From NCBI RefSeq assembly GCF_000308455.1, contig NZ_BAFP01000089.1:1-64000 (forward strand): a stretch of 64,000 bases of DNA. The letters are read 5' to 3'. The notes below the pieces were generated by a model. It ran no database searches. It was not told the origin of the DNA and saw only the letters and a program-made list of their open reading frames with translations. This DNA comes from Nocardia abscessus NBRC 100374 (GTDB lineage: Bacteria; Actinomycetota; Actinomycetes; Mycobacteriales; Mycobacteriaceae). The position numbers and the translations under genes were made by a program. The first letter of the stretch is position 1; each line of letters starts with the position of its first letter. Of the stretch, positions 51,386 to 60,561 are shown piece by piece.

Positions 51386-52306
51386 TCAGCGCGGTATCGG
51401 GGTGACGGGGTTGCTGTCGATGACGCGCTGCTCCACCCGGTGGATCAGGTCGTGCACGCGCGGGTCGCGCGCCAGCCTGCTGTCCAGCACCACGTTGATC
51501 ACGCCGCGCAACAGCGCGTAGGGCTCCCACTGCGGCGGCGCGATGGTGCGCGGCGCGCGGCGGGCGATGCCGTCGGCGATGGATTCCGCCGCGTCGCGCA
51601 CGGTGATGCGCACGTTGAGCGGCCACGGCAGCAACGCGCCCAGGTCGGCGCCCAGCTCGTCCTCGTCGAGGGTGCCGTGCGTCATGGCGGTGTCGACGAT
51701 GCCGAAGTACGCCACACCCGCGGTGGCCCCGACCGCGGCCAGCTCGACCCGCAGCGCCCGCCCGAACTGCTCGACCGCGGCTTTGCTCACCATGTAGGGC
51801 GAACCGCCCATGCCGGGCGCGAACGCCGCGGCGGAGGAGACCACCACGACGTGCCCCTTGGCGGCGACGATGTCGTCCAGGGCCGGGTGCACGGTGTTGA
51901 ACACCCCGGTCACGTTGATCCCGATGACCCGATCGAAGTCACCCGGGTTCATCGTCCGGATCGTCGCCGGCTGGGGCACCACTCCCGCATTGGCTACGAC
52001 GACATCGATCCGGCCGAACCGCCGGCGTACCCGAGAGACGGCTTCGCGCATCCCTATCCGATCGGAGACGTCCGCGCGCACGACCAGCGCGCGGTCGCCC
52101 ATGGAACGCCCGACCCCCGCGGCGGCGGCTTCATCGATATCGATGAGCGCCACCGAAGCGCCCGAGGCATAGAGCTTTTCGGCGAGCGCCCGGCCGATGC
52201 CGGTGCCCGCGCCGGTGATCATCACCACCCGATCGCGGACGTCCAGCCGGTTCTCGGCGGGCGGGGACAGCAGCTGACGCAGCAGGTCGACGACCACGGC
52301 GCTCAC
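51386..52306 (-). CDS. SDR-family oxidoreductase of the monooxygenase operon
   Basis: 306 residues from GTG 52306, which overlaps the monooxygenase stop (GTGA). Motifs: MITGAGTGIGRALAEKLYAS, VVVANAGVVPQPATIRTM, VVSSAAAFAPGMGGSPYMVS (YMVSK for the catalytic pair). A C-terminal extension of 50 residues after the core is unusual for the classical family. It is the last gene of the operon that starts with the metal-dependent hydrolase at 55759. Confidence 0.9.
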   Translation of the reverse strand: MSAVVVDLLRQLLSPPAENRLDVRDRVVMITGAGTGIGRALAEKLYASGASVALIDIDEAAAAGVGRSMGDRALVVRADVSDRIGMREAVSRVRRRFGRIDVVVANAGVVPQPATIRTMNPGDFDRVIGINVTGVFNTVHPALDDIVAAKGHVVVVSSAAAFAPGMGGSPYMVSKAAVEQFGRALRVELAAVGATAGVAYFGIVDTAMTHGTLDEDELGADLGALLPWPLNVRITVRDAAESIADGIARRAPRTIAPPQWEPYALLRGVINVVLDSRLARDPRVHDLIHRVEQRVIDSNPVTPIPR

Positions 52307-53775
52307 CCCGCCCGCAGCCGGTAGGACTCCGGATCGAATCGGCTTGTGCGCCGCCGGTACTCGAAACTCCAGTCCGGGTACAGGCCCGCGTTGCCGCCGT
52401 CGGCCGTCTGGTAGTAGCTGCGGCAACCGCCGGTCAGCCAGGCGGTGTCGCGGCTGCGCTCGGTCACCTCATCGAGAAAGGCGCGCTGCACCTCCTCGCG
52501 CACATCGATCCGCTGGATGTTCTGCGCACGCATGGTGGTCACGGCATCGACGATATAGCGCACCTGTGCCTCGATCATATAGATCGCGGACTGATTGCCC
52601 GCCGCACCGAACGGTCCGAGGGTGCAGAAGAAGTTCGGGAAGCCCGCCATGGTCGTGCCGAGATAGCTGCTCGGCCGCTCGCGGTACCGGTCGCCGATCG
52701 ACTGCCCGCCCAGTCCGTGCACCCGGTCGAAAACCGCGGGCGGCACACCGAATCCGGTGCCCCAGATGATCGTGTCCACCGAATGTTCGGCACCGTCGGC
52801 GGTGACGATGGACCGGGCCCGGATCTCCCGGATGCCTTCGGTCACGACCTCGACGTTCGGTCGGGTCAGAGCCGGATAGTAGGCGTCGGAGAAGATCGCT
52901 CGCTTGCACCCGATCACGTAGTCGGGGGTGAGTTTGCGGCGCAGCGCCGGATCGCGCACCTGGCGTAGCAGCTGCAACCTCCCGAGCGCCTCGTACGGAT
53001 GCCGGAACCGCTTGTCCACGAAGCCGACCAGGCCGAACCCTTCGATTCCGGTGTAGTACAGACCACGGATCGCTTTGCCGAGCACGGGCATCCGGCGCAG
53101 CAGCGCGCGTTCGGCGGACAGCGTGCGGCGATCCAGCCGCGACACGATCCAGGGCGCCGAACGCTGGAACACCGTCAACGTGCCGACCACCGGCTGGATC
53201 TCGGGAATGAACTGCACGGCGGAGGCGCCCGTTCCGATCACCGCGACGCGCTCCCCGGTGAGATCGTGCTCGTGATCCCAGTGCAGCGAATGGAATTGCG
53301 TCCCCGCGAAGGTCTCCGCGCCCGGTACCCGCGGGATCTGGGCCTCGCTGAACGGCCCGACGGCGGAAACGAGCACATCCGCGGTCAGATCACCGCGACC
53401 GGTGCGAAGCCGCCACAGCGTGGCCGCGTCATCCCAGCGCGCCTCGAGCAACTCGACCCCGAACCGCATGTGCCGCACCACGTCGTTGCGCACCGCCACC
53501 GACCGGAGATACTCGAGAATCTCCCGCTGCGTGCCGTAGGTGCGCGACCAATTCGGATTGGGCGCGAAGGAATACGAATACAGGTGCGAGGGCACATCGC
53601 AGGCGCAGCCCGGATAGGTGTTCGCCCGCCAGGTGCCACCGAGATCATCCGCGCGCTCGAGCAGCAGGAAGTCATCGATCCCCGCCTCGCGCAGCGATAC
53701 CGCCAAACCGATACCGGCTATGCCCGCACCGATCACAGCGATCGGCACGTGCTCCGGATCCGCAGCTTCGGTCAT
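52303..53775 (-). CDS. Baeyer-Villiger-type flavin monooxygenase
   Basis: 490 residues from ATG 53775 behind GGGAGGAAG. FAD motif IAVIGAGIAGIGLAVSLREA, the BVMO-type GGTWRANTYPGCACDVPSHL (split: LGGTWRANTYPGCACDVP), and NADP motif VAVIGTGASAVQFIPEI. The FxGxxxHxxxW fingerprint appears as TFAGTQFHSLHWDHEHD. It inserts oxygen next to a ketone or oxidises a heteroatom. The SDR downstream could supply the ketone from an alcohol. Confidence 0.92.
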   Translation of the reverse strand: MTEAADPEHVPIAVIGAGIAGIGLAVSLREAGIDDFLLLERADDLGGTWRANTYPGCACDVPSHLYSYSFAPNPNWSRTYGTQREILEYLRSVAVRNDVVRHMRFGVELLEARWDDAATLWRLRTGRGDLTADVLVSAVGPFSEAQIPRVPGAETFAGTQFHSLHWDHEHDLTGERVAVIGTGASAVQFIPEIQPVVGTLTVFQRSAPWIVSRLDRRTLSAERALLRRMPVLGKAIRGLYYTGIEGFGLVGFVDKRFRHPYEALGRLQLLRQVRDPALRRKLTPDYVIGCKRAIFSDAYYPALTRPNVEVVTEGIREIRARSIVTADGAEHSVDTIIWGTGFGVPPAVFDRVHGLGGQSIGDRYRERPSSYLGTTMAGFPNFFCTLGPFGAAGNQSAIYMIEAQVRYIVDAVTTMRAQNIQRIDVREEVQRAFLDEVTERSRDTAWLTGGCRSYYQTADGGNAGLYPDWSFEYRRRTSRFDPESYRLRAG

Positions 53776-53813
53776 GTCTTCCTCCCACCCGCGGGCGCCG
53801 TTGCCCGCCGAGC

Positions 53814-54884
53814 TCACAGATCCAATTCGAGTTCGCCGCCACGCGCCCGGGAGACGCAGGTCAGCATTGCCTCCGCGCGGTCGGATTCGAGCAGCGACCG
53901 GTCCCGGTGGTCCACCGCGCCCGCGAGCACCCGCGTCTTGCAGGTGCCGCAGAAGCCCTGCTGACAGGAATAGGCCACGCCGGGCAGCACTCGCCGGATC
54001 GCGCTGAGCGCGGACTCGTCGGCGGCGACCTCCACGTCGAACCCACTGCGGTGCAACCTGATCCGGAACGGCTCGCCGTCCCGCACGGGCAGCGGCGAGA
54101 ACCGCTCGGTGTGCAGCGAGGCCGTCGGCTCGTGCAGGGCGAGCACCGCACGCGCGGCCTCGGCCAGCGGCGGCGGCCCGCAGACGTATACCGCCGCGCC
54201 GGGCGGCGTCTGCTCGAAGATCATCCGTGCGTCGGGTACGCCGAACTCGTCGTCCGGCCGCACCACCACGTCGCCGCCGGTGTAGCGGGCCAAGTCGTAC
54301 AGGAAAGGCATGCGCGAGCGGGCCCGGCCCAGGTACATCAACCGCCAGGGCACTCCGGCGCGCTCGGCCGCGGCGACCATGGGCAGGATCGGGGTGATCC
54401 CGATGCCGCCCGCGACGAACAGGTAGCTCGGCGCCGCGACGAAGGGGAACGCGTTGCGCGGACCGCGTACGCCCAGCCGGTCACCCGCCCGCAGCTCCCG
54501 ATGGATCTCCGCGGAGCCGCCCTCGCCGTCGGCGATGAGGCGCACGGCGATGCGATAGAACCCACGGTCGGCGGGATCGTTGGTAAGCGAATATTGGCGC
54601 TGACGACCCGAGGGCAAGAAGACGTCCAGGTGCGCGCCGGGCGTCCACGCGGGCAGCGCACCACCCTCCGGGTGGCGCAGCCACAAGCTGACCACCCCGT
54701 CGGCCTCCTGCCCGATCCGGTCGATGATCACCTCGAAGTCGTAGCCGCTGCGCCGCACCGGACGGGGTCGCGAAAGCAGCCGGGCGGCATCGCCTTCGAC
54801 GAACAGGCGCTTGTAGGCGTCGGCCGCCGAGCCGATCAACCGCAGCGCGGCGCCGGGTTCGAACCGCTCTCCGACGGCGGTCAC
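53814..54884 (-). CDS. Ferredoxin reductase with C-terminal 2Fe-2S domain
   Basis: 356 residues from GTG 54884, overlapping the previous stop (GTGA). Order: 40-residue N-terminal extension, FAD domain (RQYSLTNDPADRGFYRIAVR), NAD domain (YLFVAGGIGITPILPMVAAA and AAVYVCGPPPLAEAAR), then plant-type 2Fe-2S with CQQGFCGTCKTRVLAGAVDHRD (split: SCQQGFCGTCKTR). This is the phthalate dioxygenase reductase/VanB layout. It would deliver NAD(P)H electrons to an oxygenase, most likely the upstream metal-dependent protein. Confidence 0.92.
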   Translation of the reverse strand: MTAVGERFEPGAALRLIGSAADAYKRLFVEGDAARLLSRPRPVRRSGYDFEVIIDRIGQEADGVVSLWLRHPEGGALPAWTPGAHLDVFLPSGRQRQYSLTNDPADRGFYRIAVRLIADGEGGSAEIHRELRAGDRLGVRGPRNAFPFVAAPSYLFVAGGIGITPILPMVAAAERAGVPWRLMYLGRARSRMPFLYDLARYTGGDVVVRPDDEFGVPDARMIFEQTPPGAAVYVCGPPPLAEAARAVLALHEPTASLHTERFSPLPVRDGEPFRIRLHRSGFDVEVAADESALSAIRRVLPGVAYSCQQGFCGTCKTRVLAGAVDHRDRSLLESDRAEAMLTCVSRARGGELELDL

Positions 54885-55759
54885 TTGTTCGCCGCCCGTG
54901 CCGCGGGCGACTGCGCGAGGTAGCGCAGCGCGTTGTCCATCGGGCCGAGCTGCGAGGGGTGGAAGCCCGGTCGCAGATAGCGCGGGATCTCGGTGAGGAA
55001 CGTGGTGAAGCTCGGCACCACACCGCGCACCGACGCGCTGGCCAGCTGGAGCGGCCAGAATCGTCCCTTGTGCTTCGACGGGTCCTTGTGGAACAGGTAG
55101 CCGCCGGAGATGACGAACAGGACGAGCAAGCCCGCGCTCGCGATGAGCGCCTGCCTCGCCTTGCGGGCGTATCCGCCGTCGACGTGCATGTACGCGTCGT
55201 AGACGACGCTGCGGTGCTCGACCTCCTCGGCCCCGTGCCAGCGGATCAGGTCGAGCATCGCCGGATGCATGCCCTTGGCTTCGAGCTTGTCGTTGGTCAG
55301 CAGCCACTCGCCGATCACCGCGGTGTAGTGCTCCATGCCCGCGAACAGCGCCAGCCGCTCGCACAGCCACTCCCGCTTGGCCCGCCCGCTCAGGCCGTGA
55401 TCGCCGAGGACCCGGTCGACCAGCCAGGTCACCCGGTCGACCATCGGGCCGACGTCGAGGCCGAGCCGCTCCAGTTGCTCGCGCGCCTTCTCGTGCGAAC
55501 TGGCGTGCATGGATTCCTGGCCGATGAAGCCGCGGACTTCCTCGCGTAGCCGCTCGTCCTCGATCAGCGGTAGCGCTTCGGCCAGCGCCTGCGCCATCGC
55601 GCGCTCGCCTTCGGGCAGCACCAGGTGCATCACGTTGATGATGTGGGTGGCCATCGCCTCACCGGGGATGTAGTGCATCGGCACCGTGGCGAAGTCGAAC
55701 TCCACGGCTCGCGCGGTGATGGCGTGAGTCTGGTCGGCGTATACGGCGGCAGAGCCCAT
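54881..55759 (-). CDS. Metal-dependent hydrolase family protein (PF10118), diiron-like
   Basis: 292 residues. It is helical with carboxylate/histidine motifs: FIGQESMHASSHEKAREQLE, LFAGMEHYTAVIGE, and HGAEEVEHRSVVYDAYMH. These Glu-x2-His repeats resemble ferritin-like diiron centres. A hydrophobic segment (ALIASAGLLVLFVISGGYLF) suggests membrane association, as in membrane-bound oxygenases. The family is annotated as predicted hydrolase, but its neighbour is a reductase, so an oxygenase role is plausible. First gene of the operon. Confidence 0.82.
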   Translation of the reverse strand: MGSAAVYADQTHAITARAVEFDFATVPMHYIPGEAMATHIINVMHLVLPEGERAMAQALAEALPLIEDERLREEVRGFIGQESMHASSHEKAREQLERLGLDVGPMVDRVTWLVDRVLGDHGLSGRAKREWLCERLALFAGMEHYTAVIGEWLLTNDKLEAKGMHPAMLDLIRWHGAEEVEHRSVVYDAYMHVDGGYARKARQALIASAGLLVLFVISGGYLFHKDPSKHKGRFWPLQLASASVRGVVPSFTTFLTEIPRYLRPGFHPSQLGPMDNALRYLAQSPAARAANK

Positions 55760-55804
55760 CTCGCACCCCTCGTAGTCGATCGGTGTCTTCGCAATGTATT
55801 GGTG

Positions 55805-55836
55805 ACATCACATGCTGTCAACATCACATGATGTCA
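55805..55836 (+). promoter_or_regulatory. Tandem 16-bp TetR operator
   Basis: ACATCACATGCTGTCA (55805-55820) is followed directly by ACATCACATGATGTCA (55821-55836); the two differ at one base. The second contains a perfect ACATCA-CA-TGATGT palindrome. The repeats lie between the divergent metal-hydrolase operon and the TetR gene. Confidence 0.65.
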
Positions 55837-55863
55837 ATTCGATCGCTATGAGAGGATGACGCC

Positions 55864-56526
55864 ATGGACGAAGCCGACGGGTCGATTCCGGGCATGCGCC
55901 GCTGGCGCGGGCAATCCCCCGCCGATCGCGTCGCCGCACGCCGGGAACAGCTGGTCGAGGCGTGCACGGAGCTGATGTCGACCGTCGGCGCCGCCGAGAC
56001 GTCCATGCGCGGAGTCTGCCGCCAGGCCGGACTGACCGAGCGCTACTTCTACGAGAGCTTCCAGAACCTGGACACGCTGCTGACGACAGTGCTGGACACG
56101 GTGGTCCTCGGCGCGCGCGACCGCCTGCTCGACGAGTTGCCCAACGCGCCCATCGAACGGGACGCGATGTTCCGCCACATGGTCGCCGTCTTCACCGACT
56201 ATCTGCTCGAGGACCGCCGCCGCGGGCGGATCATGTTCGTCGAATCGCAGGCCACTCCGGTGCTGATGCCACGCGCCAACGAACTCATCGGCTTGTTCAC
56301 CGCGCCGATCGCGCTGACCATCAGCGCGGGCGACTACACCCAACCGGTCCCCGACGAGCACGACTACGCGCTGAACGCCAGCGCCATCTTCGGCGCGCTG
56401 GCCTATCTCTATCGCCCCTGGCTCGACGGCGAGATCCCCGTCTCCCGGGAACGTTTCGACGCGCACGCCGCGGACGTCATCGAGCGGATCGCCACGGCGC
56501 GCTCGTCGCTGAGCACCGAGGCCTAG
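55864..56526 (+). CDS. TetR-family regulator of the metal-hydrolase/monooxygenase operon
   Basis: 220 residues. Helix-turn-helix region: REQLVEACTELMSTVGAAET, SMRGVCRQAGLTERYFYESF. The C-terminal domain carries FRHMVAVFTDYLLEDRRRGR and has no clear ligand. It is divergent from the operon 54881-51386 and separated from it by the tandem repeat, its likely binding site. The 3' end overlaps the convergent EthA-like gene by four bases. Confidence 0.9.
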   Translation: MDEADGSIPGMRRWRGQSPADRVAARREQLVEACTELMSTVGAAETSMRGVCRQAGLTERYFYESFQNLDTLLTTVLDTVVLGARDRLLDELPNAPIERDAMFRHMVAVFTDYLLEDRRRGRIMFVESQATPVLMPRANELIGLFTAPIALTISAGDYTQPVPDEHDYALNASAIFGALAYLYRPWLDGEIPVSRERFDAHAADVIERIATARSSLSTEA

Positions 56527-58001
56527 TCGCGGGCGCCCGGCGCCCGCTCGAACCGCATGACCCGGTCCGCGATCCGGCCATAGCGCAAGGTGACCAGATC
56601 GCGCAGATAGTTCATGCGCAGCCGCCACGGCGCCCGATCACCTTGCACCGGAAACAGGTTCGCGGCGCGCCGGACATAACCGGGAGTGAAGCCGCCGAAC
56701 AGCGACTCGGCGCCCACCGACGGGTCGCGGACGGGCACGCACCGCACATATCCGTGTTCGTCCATGTGTTTCAGCAGCCGGACGACGTACTCCGAGACCA
56801 GGTCCGCCTTCAGCGTCCATGAGGCGTTCGGATAGCCGACGACGAACGCGAAGTTCGGTACGTCGGACAGCATCATCGCCTTGTAGGCCATGCGTTCCCG
56901 CGGCGCCACCGGCGAGCCGTCCACGACCAGCTCTACACCGCCGAAGGCCTGCAGATTCAGGCCCGTCGCGGTGACGACGATGTCGGCGTCCAAGCTCGCG
57001 CCGGAAGCCAATCGCAGACCGTGCTCGGTGAAGGTCTCGATCCGGTCGGTGACCACGTCGAGCAGGCCGTGGCGGATGGCGCGGAAGAAGTCACCGTCGG
57101 GTGCGAGGCACAGCCGCTGGTCCCACGGGTTGTACCGGGGCGTGAAATGGGTGTCGATGTCGTAGCCCGCGGGCAGCCAGCGCTGCTGCCAGCCGCGGAT
57201 ACGCTTGCGCGTACCCGCGGGATCGCGCCTGCTGAGCTGGTAGAACGCGGTGGCGATCGCGATGTTCTCGGCGCGGGCGAGCGCGTACGCGGCACGCGGG
57301 GGCAGGAAACGGCGCGCCGTGAGCGCCAAGCGATCGCGTGCGGGCGCGGAGATGACGTAGCTCGGGCTGCGCTGCAGCATGGTCACCCGCGCGCCTCCGG
57401 CGGTGAGCGCGGGAGCGAGCGTCACGGCGGTGGCGCCGCTGCCGATGACGACCACCCGCTTACCCGCGCAGTCGAGGTGCTCCGGCCAGAACTGCGGATG
57501 CACGATGGGGCCCGCGAAGCGCTCGGAGCCGGCGAAGCCGGGCGAGTATCCCGTGTCGTAGCGGTAGTACCCGGCGCACGAGAACAGGAATCCCGCTGTG
57601 ATCGTGACGGTTTCGCCGGTGTCGGTGCGCTCCGCCCGCACCGTCCAGAGGTTGTCGGCACTCGACCACTCCGCGCCCAGCACGCGATGGTGGAAGCGGA
57701 TCCGGCGCTCGACGCCGTGTTCGGCCGCGGTCTCGCGCAAGTAGGCGAGGATGTCACCCCCTTCGGCGATCGACTCCTCGCCCAGCCACGGCTTGAACCG
57801 GTAGCCGAGGGTGTACATGTCGGAGTCGGAGCGAATGCCGGGGTAGCGGAACAGGTCCCACGTTCCGCCCAGGGCGGCCCGGCTCTCCAGGAGCAGGTAG
57901 GTCCGCTGGGGCAACGCCCGGCTCAGATGACAGGCCGCGCCGATGCCGGAGAGACCGGCGCCGACGATGAGGACGTCGACATGCTCCACACCGGTCGCCA
58001 T
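56523..58001 (-). CDS. EthA-like flavin monooxygenase
   Basis: 492 residues, close to the 489 of mycobacterial EthA. FAD motif VLIVGAGLSGIGAACHLSRA, GGTWDLFRYPGIRSDSDMYT (EthA-type), NADP motif VVVIGSGATAVTLAPALTAG, and the late TATGLNLQAFGG. EthA enzymes perform Baeyer-Villiger oxidation and activate thioamide prodrugs. No EthR-like gene adjoins it; the nearest TetR is convergent, so its control is unknown. Confidence 0.9.
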   Translation of the reverse strand: MATGVEHVDVLIVGAGLSGIGAACHLSRALPQRTYLLLESRAALGGTWDLFRYPGIRSDSDMYTLGYRFKPWLGEESIAEGGDILAYLRETAAEHGVERRIRFHHRVLGAEWSSADNLWTVRAERTDTGETVTITAGFLFSCAGYYRYDTGYSPGFAGSERFAGPIVHPQFWPEHLDCAGKRVVVIGSGATAVTLAPALTAGGARVTMLQRSPSYVISAPARDRLALTARRFLPPRAAYALARAENIAIATAFYQLSRRDPAGTRKRIRGWQQRWLPAGYDIDTHFTPRYNPWDQRLCLAPDGDFFRAIRHGLLDVVTDRIETFTEHGLRLASGASLDADIVVTATGLNLQAFGGVELVVDGSPVAPRERMAYKAMMLSDVPNFAFVVGYPNASWTLKADLVSEYVVRLLKHMDEHGYVRCVPVRDPSVGAESLFGGFTPGYVRRAANLFPVQGDRAPWRLRMNYLRDLVTLRYGRIADRVMRFERAPGARD

Positions 58002-58585
58002 AACCCCTTCCTCCGATCACCGACGTACGTCCGGGCACGCCGCGGCGCTGCACCCGTCTGCCCTGAGCCTATCGGGCCAGGTGACAGGTTCGAGACACGC
58101 ATCGGAGCCGAGTCATCCGGGTTGCGTGTTCCCTTACGCCGCAACAGGGTTCGATGCGCACACCGGAGGGACACATGCGCGATACCGAGCGGTCGCACAC
58201 GCCGCGATCGTAGTGAAGTCACTCACATCCGCCGAGGGAGCCGTCCCGGCGACCACTCACGAATTGCCACCATCCGGCAATAGCCGATCGCTTGCCGTTC
58301 CGAAAGCGTCGCATCGACCCGCGCACGGCGGTCCACCGCGCCCGGGACTCGAAAAGCCGCGCCAAACCGAAACGGGCAGTCACATCGCAATACTGCGAAC
58401 GCCATAGCCAGGGGGTCACCGGTTAGTGATACCTCACGAAACAGATACCTGCGCGAGTGATTCCCGTCTCAGACGCATGGCCTCCACGGGATATAGCCAT
58501 TTGTTGTTACTGTCGGGTAGTGTTCAATGCACCGACGATCAGAGTCGATCCGGAACCGTATATGTCAACGATTTCAGGAGCGCTC
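58002..58585. other. 584-base gap upstream of the beta-lactone operon
   Basis: I see no gene with coding character; open frames here are low-complexity. The sequence becomes AT-richer toward 58585. AGTGA-AG-TCACT (about 58210-58222) and GTGA-TACC-TCAC (about 58424-58435) are short inverted repeats that may be operators of nltA. A TTGTTG element at 58501 could be a -35. No regulator gene is adjacent. Confidence 0.4.
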
Positions 58586-59638
58586 GTGTCTCCCCATTCT
58601 CGTTTCGAATCCATCGGCGCCTATCTGCCCTCGACTGTCGTTACCACCGAGGAGCTGCTGTCCCGGATGAAGGAACCCCCTTCGTTCGATCTGGAGAAAA
58701 TCACCGGCGTCCATGAACGCCGGGTACGCGACACTCGACCGCAAAGTTACGAAGACTCCTTCACCCTGGCGATGAAGGCTGTCGAAGACTGTCTGTCCAG
58801 GTCACAGTACGGTCCAGAGGACATCGACGTGATCATCTCCACCTCGATCTCGCGAGGCAAGCATGGCACCCGCATGTATATGGAGCCCTCGTTCGCGATG
58901 TCGATAAGCCGTCTTATCGGCGCGAAGAACGCCATTGTCTTCGACATTTCCAACGCCTGCGCAGGAATGCTCACCGGTACTTACATCCTGGACCGTATGA
59001 TCCGATCCGGCGCCGTCCGGAACGGACTCGTAGTCAGCGGCGAGGCGATTACCGAAATTGCCGACACCGCGGTCCGCGAGATTTCCGAGAAGTACGATCC
59101 GCAGTTCGCGGCGTTGACCGTCGGCGACTCCGGATGCGCGATCGTGTTGGACGAGGCCGTCGATGAAAACGACGTTATCCATTACATCGAGATGATGACC
59201 GCCGCGGAGTACGCGCACCTGTGCCTCGGCATGCCGAGCGACAAATCCCAGGGCGTCGCGATGTACACCGACAACCGCCGGATGCACAATGAGGACCGCT
59301 TCCTGCTCGGCACCAATACCCAGCGTAAATTCCTCGAGGCGCGGGGCAAGACCTTCGCCGACGAGAAGTTCGACTACGTCATCCACCACCAGTTCGGCGC
59401 CGCCGCAATTCCGTGGATGAACGCCATCGCCGAACGGGAGTTCGGTAGCCCGATGCCGCCGGATCTGCGGGTCATCGAGAAGTACGGAAACACCTCCACC
59501 ACTTCGCATTTCATCGTCCTGCACGATCAGCTCAGCGAGCAGAACCTCCCCGCGGGATCGAAGTTGCTGCTGGTGCCCGCGGCCTCCGGCATCGTCACCG
59601 GGTTCGTGTCCACCACCATCTCGTCGCTGAAGGTCTGA
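58586..59638 (+). CDS. nltA: Thiolase-fold Claisen condensation enzyme NltA/OleA-like (catalytic)
   Basis: 350 residues from GTG 58586, five bases after AGGAG; ATG 58562 is an alternative. KAS III/OleA fold with the nucleophile Cys125 in DISNACAGMLTGTYI, His in YVIHHQFGAAAIPW and Asn in EKYGNTSTTSHF. A glutamate in MYMEPSFAMS (Glu100) matches the region of the OleA base. In the nocardiolactone and olefin pathways this enzyme condenses two fatty acyl-CoAs to a 2-alkyl-3-ketoacid. It is followed by a Cys-less homologue 8 bases on. Confidence 0.9.
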   Translation: MSPHSRFESIGAYLPSTVVTTEELLSRMKEPPSFDLEKITGVHERRVRDTRPQSYEDSFTLAMKAVEDCLSRSQYGPEDIDVIISTSISRGKHGTRMYMEPSFAMSISRLIGAKNAIVFDISNACAGMLTGTYILDRMIRSGAVRNGLVVSGEAITEIADTAVREISEKYDPQFAALTVGDSGCAIVLDEAVDENDVIHYIEMMTAAEYAHLCLGMPSDKSQGVAMYTDNRRMHNEDRFLLGTNTQRKFLEARGKTFADEKFDYVIHHQFGAAAIPWMNAIAEREFGSPMPPDLRVIEKYGNTSTTSHFIVLHDQLSEQNLPAGSKLLLVPAASGIVTGFVSTTISSLKV

Positions 59639-59646
59639 GGTCAGTC

Positions 59647-60561
59647 ATGAGCGTGCGCATCAAGTCCACCGGCATCAGCCGATCCGACGACACCTACAGC
59701 ATCGTCGAACACACCGCCCGCGCTGCCAGGCAGAGTCTGGAGCGCGCCGGAATTCGTTCCGATCAGGTCGGCCTGCTGATCAACGCGGGCATCTTCCGCG
59801 ATGCGAATACCGTCGAACCCGCGGTGTCGGCGCTGATCCAGAAGGCGGCCGGGATCGGCCTGGAATACGCCAAAGACGACCCGAGGACCTTCTCGTTCGA
59901 TCTGATGAACGGGGCGGTCAGTGTCGTCAACGCGATCCAGGTGGCCACCTCGGTCCTGGAGACCGGTAGCGCCGAGCACGTGCTGATCGTGTCCGGCGAC
60001 ACCCATCCGTCGATGACCCGCTCGGTCGCCGACGACGAGTTCCCGTACTCCACCTGCGGCGCGGCGCTGCTGCTCGAGCGCACCGACGAACCGGACGGCT
60101 TCGGCACGGTGCACACCGTGAAGGGTGAGGGCACGCCGGCGGTCGAAGGCTATCTCGACATTTCGACGATGGGCGACCGCGGCCGCAACCTGATCACCGT
60201 GGAGCGGGAGCCCGGCTTCGAGGACCGCCTGCTCGAGGTGGCCCTCGACGCCGCGCGCCGAGCGCTCGCCGAGTCGGACCACGCCTCGCTGAGCGAGATC
60301 GCGCTGATCGCGTCGACGCCGAGCCCGGAGTTCCCGAAGAAGCTGGCCGCCGCCCTCGGCATCGACCAGCGATCGGTCCGCCTACCGGATCTGCGTGACG
60401 GCGACCCGCACACGGCCGCGCTCACCGCGGCCTACGACTCGGCGATCGTGGACGACGGCCTCGCCGAGTACCGCCAGGTGCTGTTCGTCGCAGCGGGCGC
60501 GGGTCCGGCGGCAGCGGCGGTGCTGTACCGGTTGCCCGTGTTCGCCGGGGCGCCTGCGTGA
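59647..60561 (+). CDS. nltB: Cys-less thiolase-fold partner NltB
   Basis: 304 residues, a shorter OleA/KAS III-fold protein. At the nucleophile position the sequence is FDLMNGAVSVVNAIQ, so the cysteine is replaced (aligned with alanine), and it cannot carry acyl groups. A glutamate in NTVEPAVSALIQ (Glu57) matches the catalytic base that a partner subunit supplies, as in LstB of lipstatin synthesis. It most likely forms a heterodimer with NltA. The next gene overlaps its stop (GTGA). Confidence 0.88.
   Translation: MSVRIKSTGISRSDDTYSIVEHTARAARQSLERAGIRSDQVGLLINAGIFRDANTVEPAVSALIQKAAGIGLEYAKDDPRTFSFDLMNGAVSVVNAIQVATSVLETGSAEHVLIVSGDTHPSMTRSVADDEFPYSTCGAALLLERTDEPDGFGTVHTVKGEGTPAVEGYLDISTMGDRGRNLITVEREPGFEDRLLEVALDAARRALAESDHASLSEIALIASTPSPEFPKKLAAALGIDQRSVRLPDLRDGDPHTAALTAAYDSAIVDDGLAEYRQVLFVAAGAGPAAAAVLYRLPVFAGAPA

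Noticed and set aside
57943..58407. 154-codon open frame in the nltA upstream gap
   Set aside because: It begins inside the EthA-like gene, has no ribosome site and no coding pattern.
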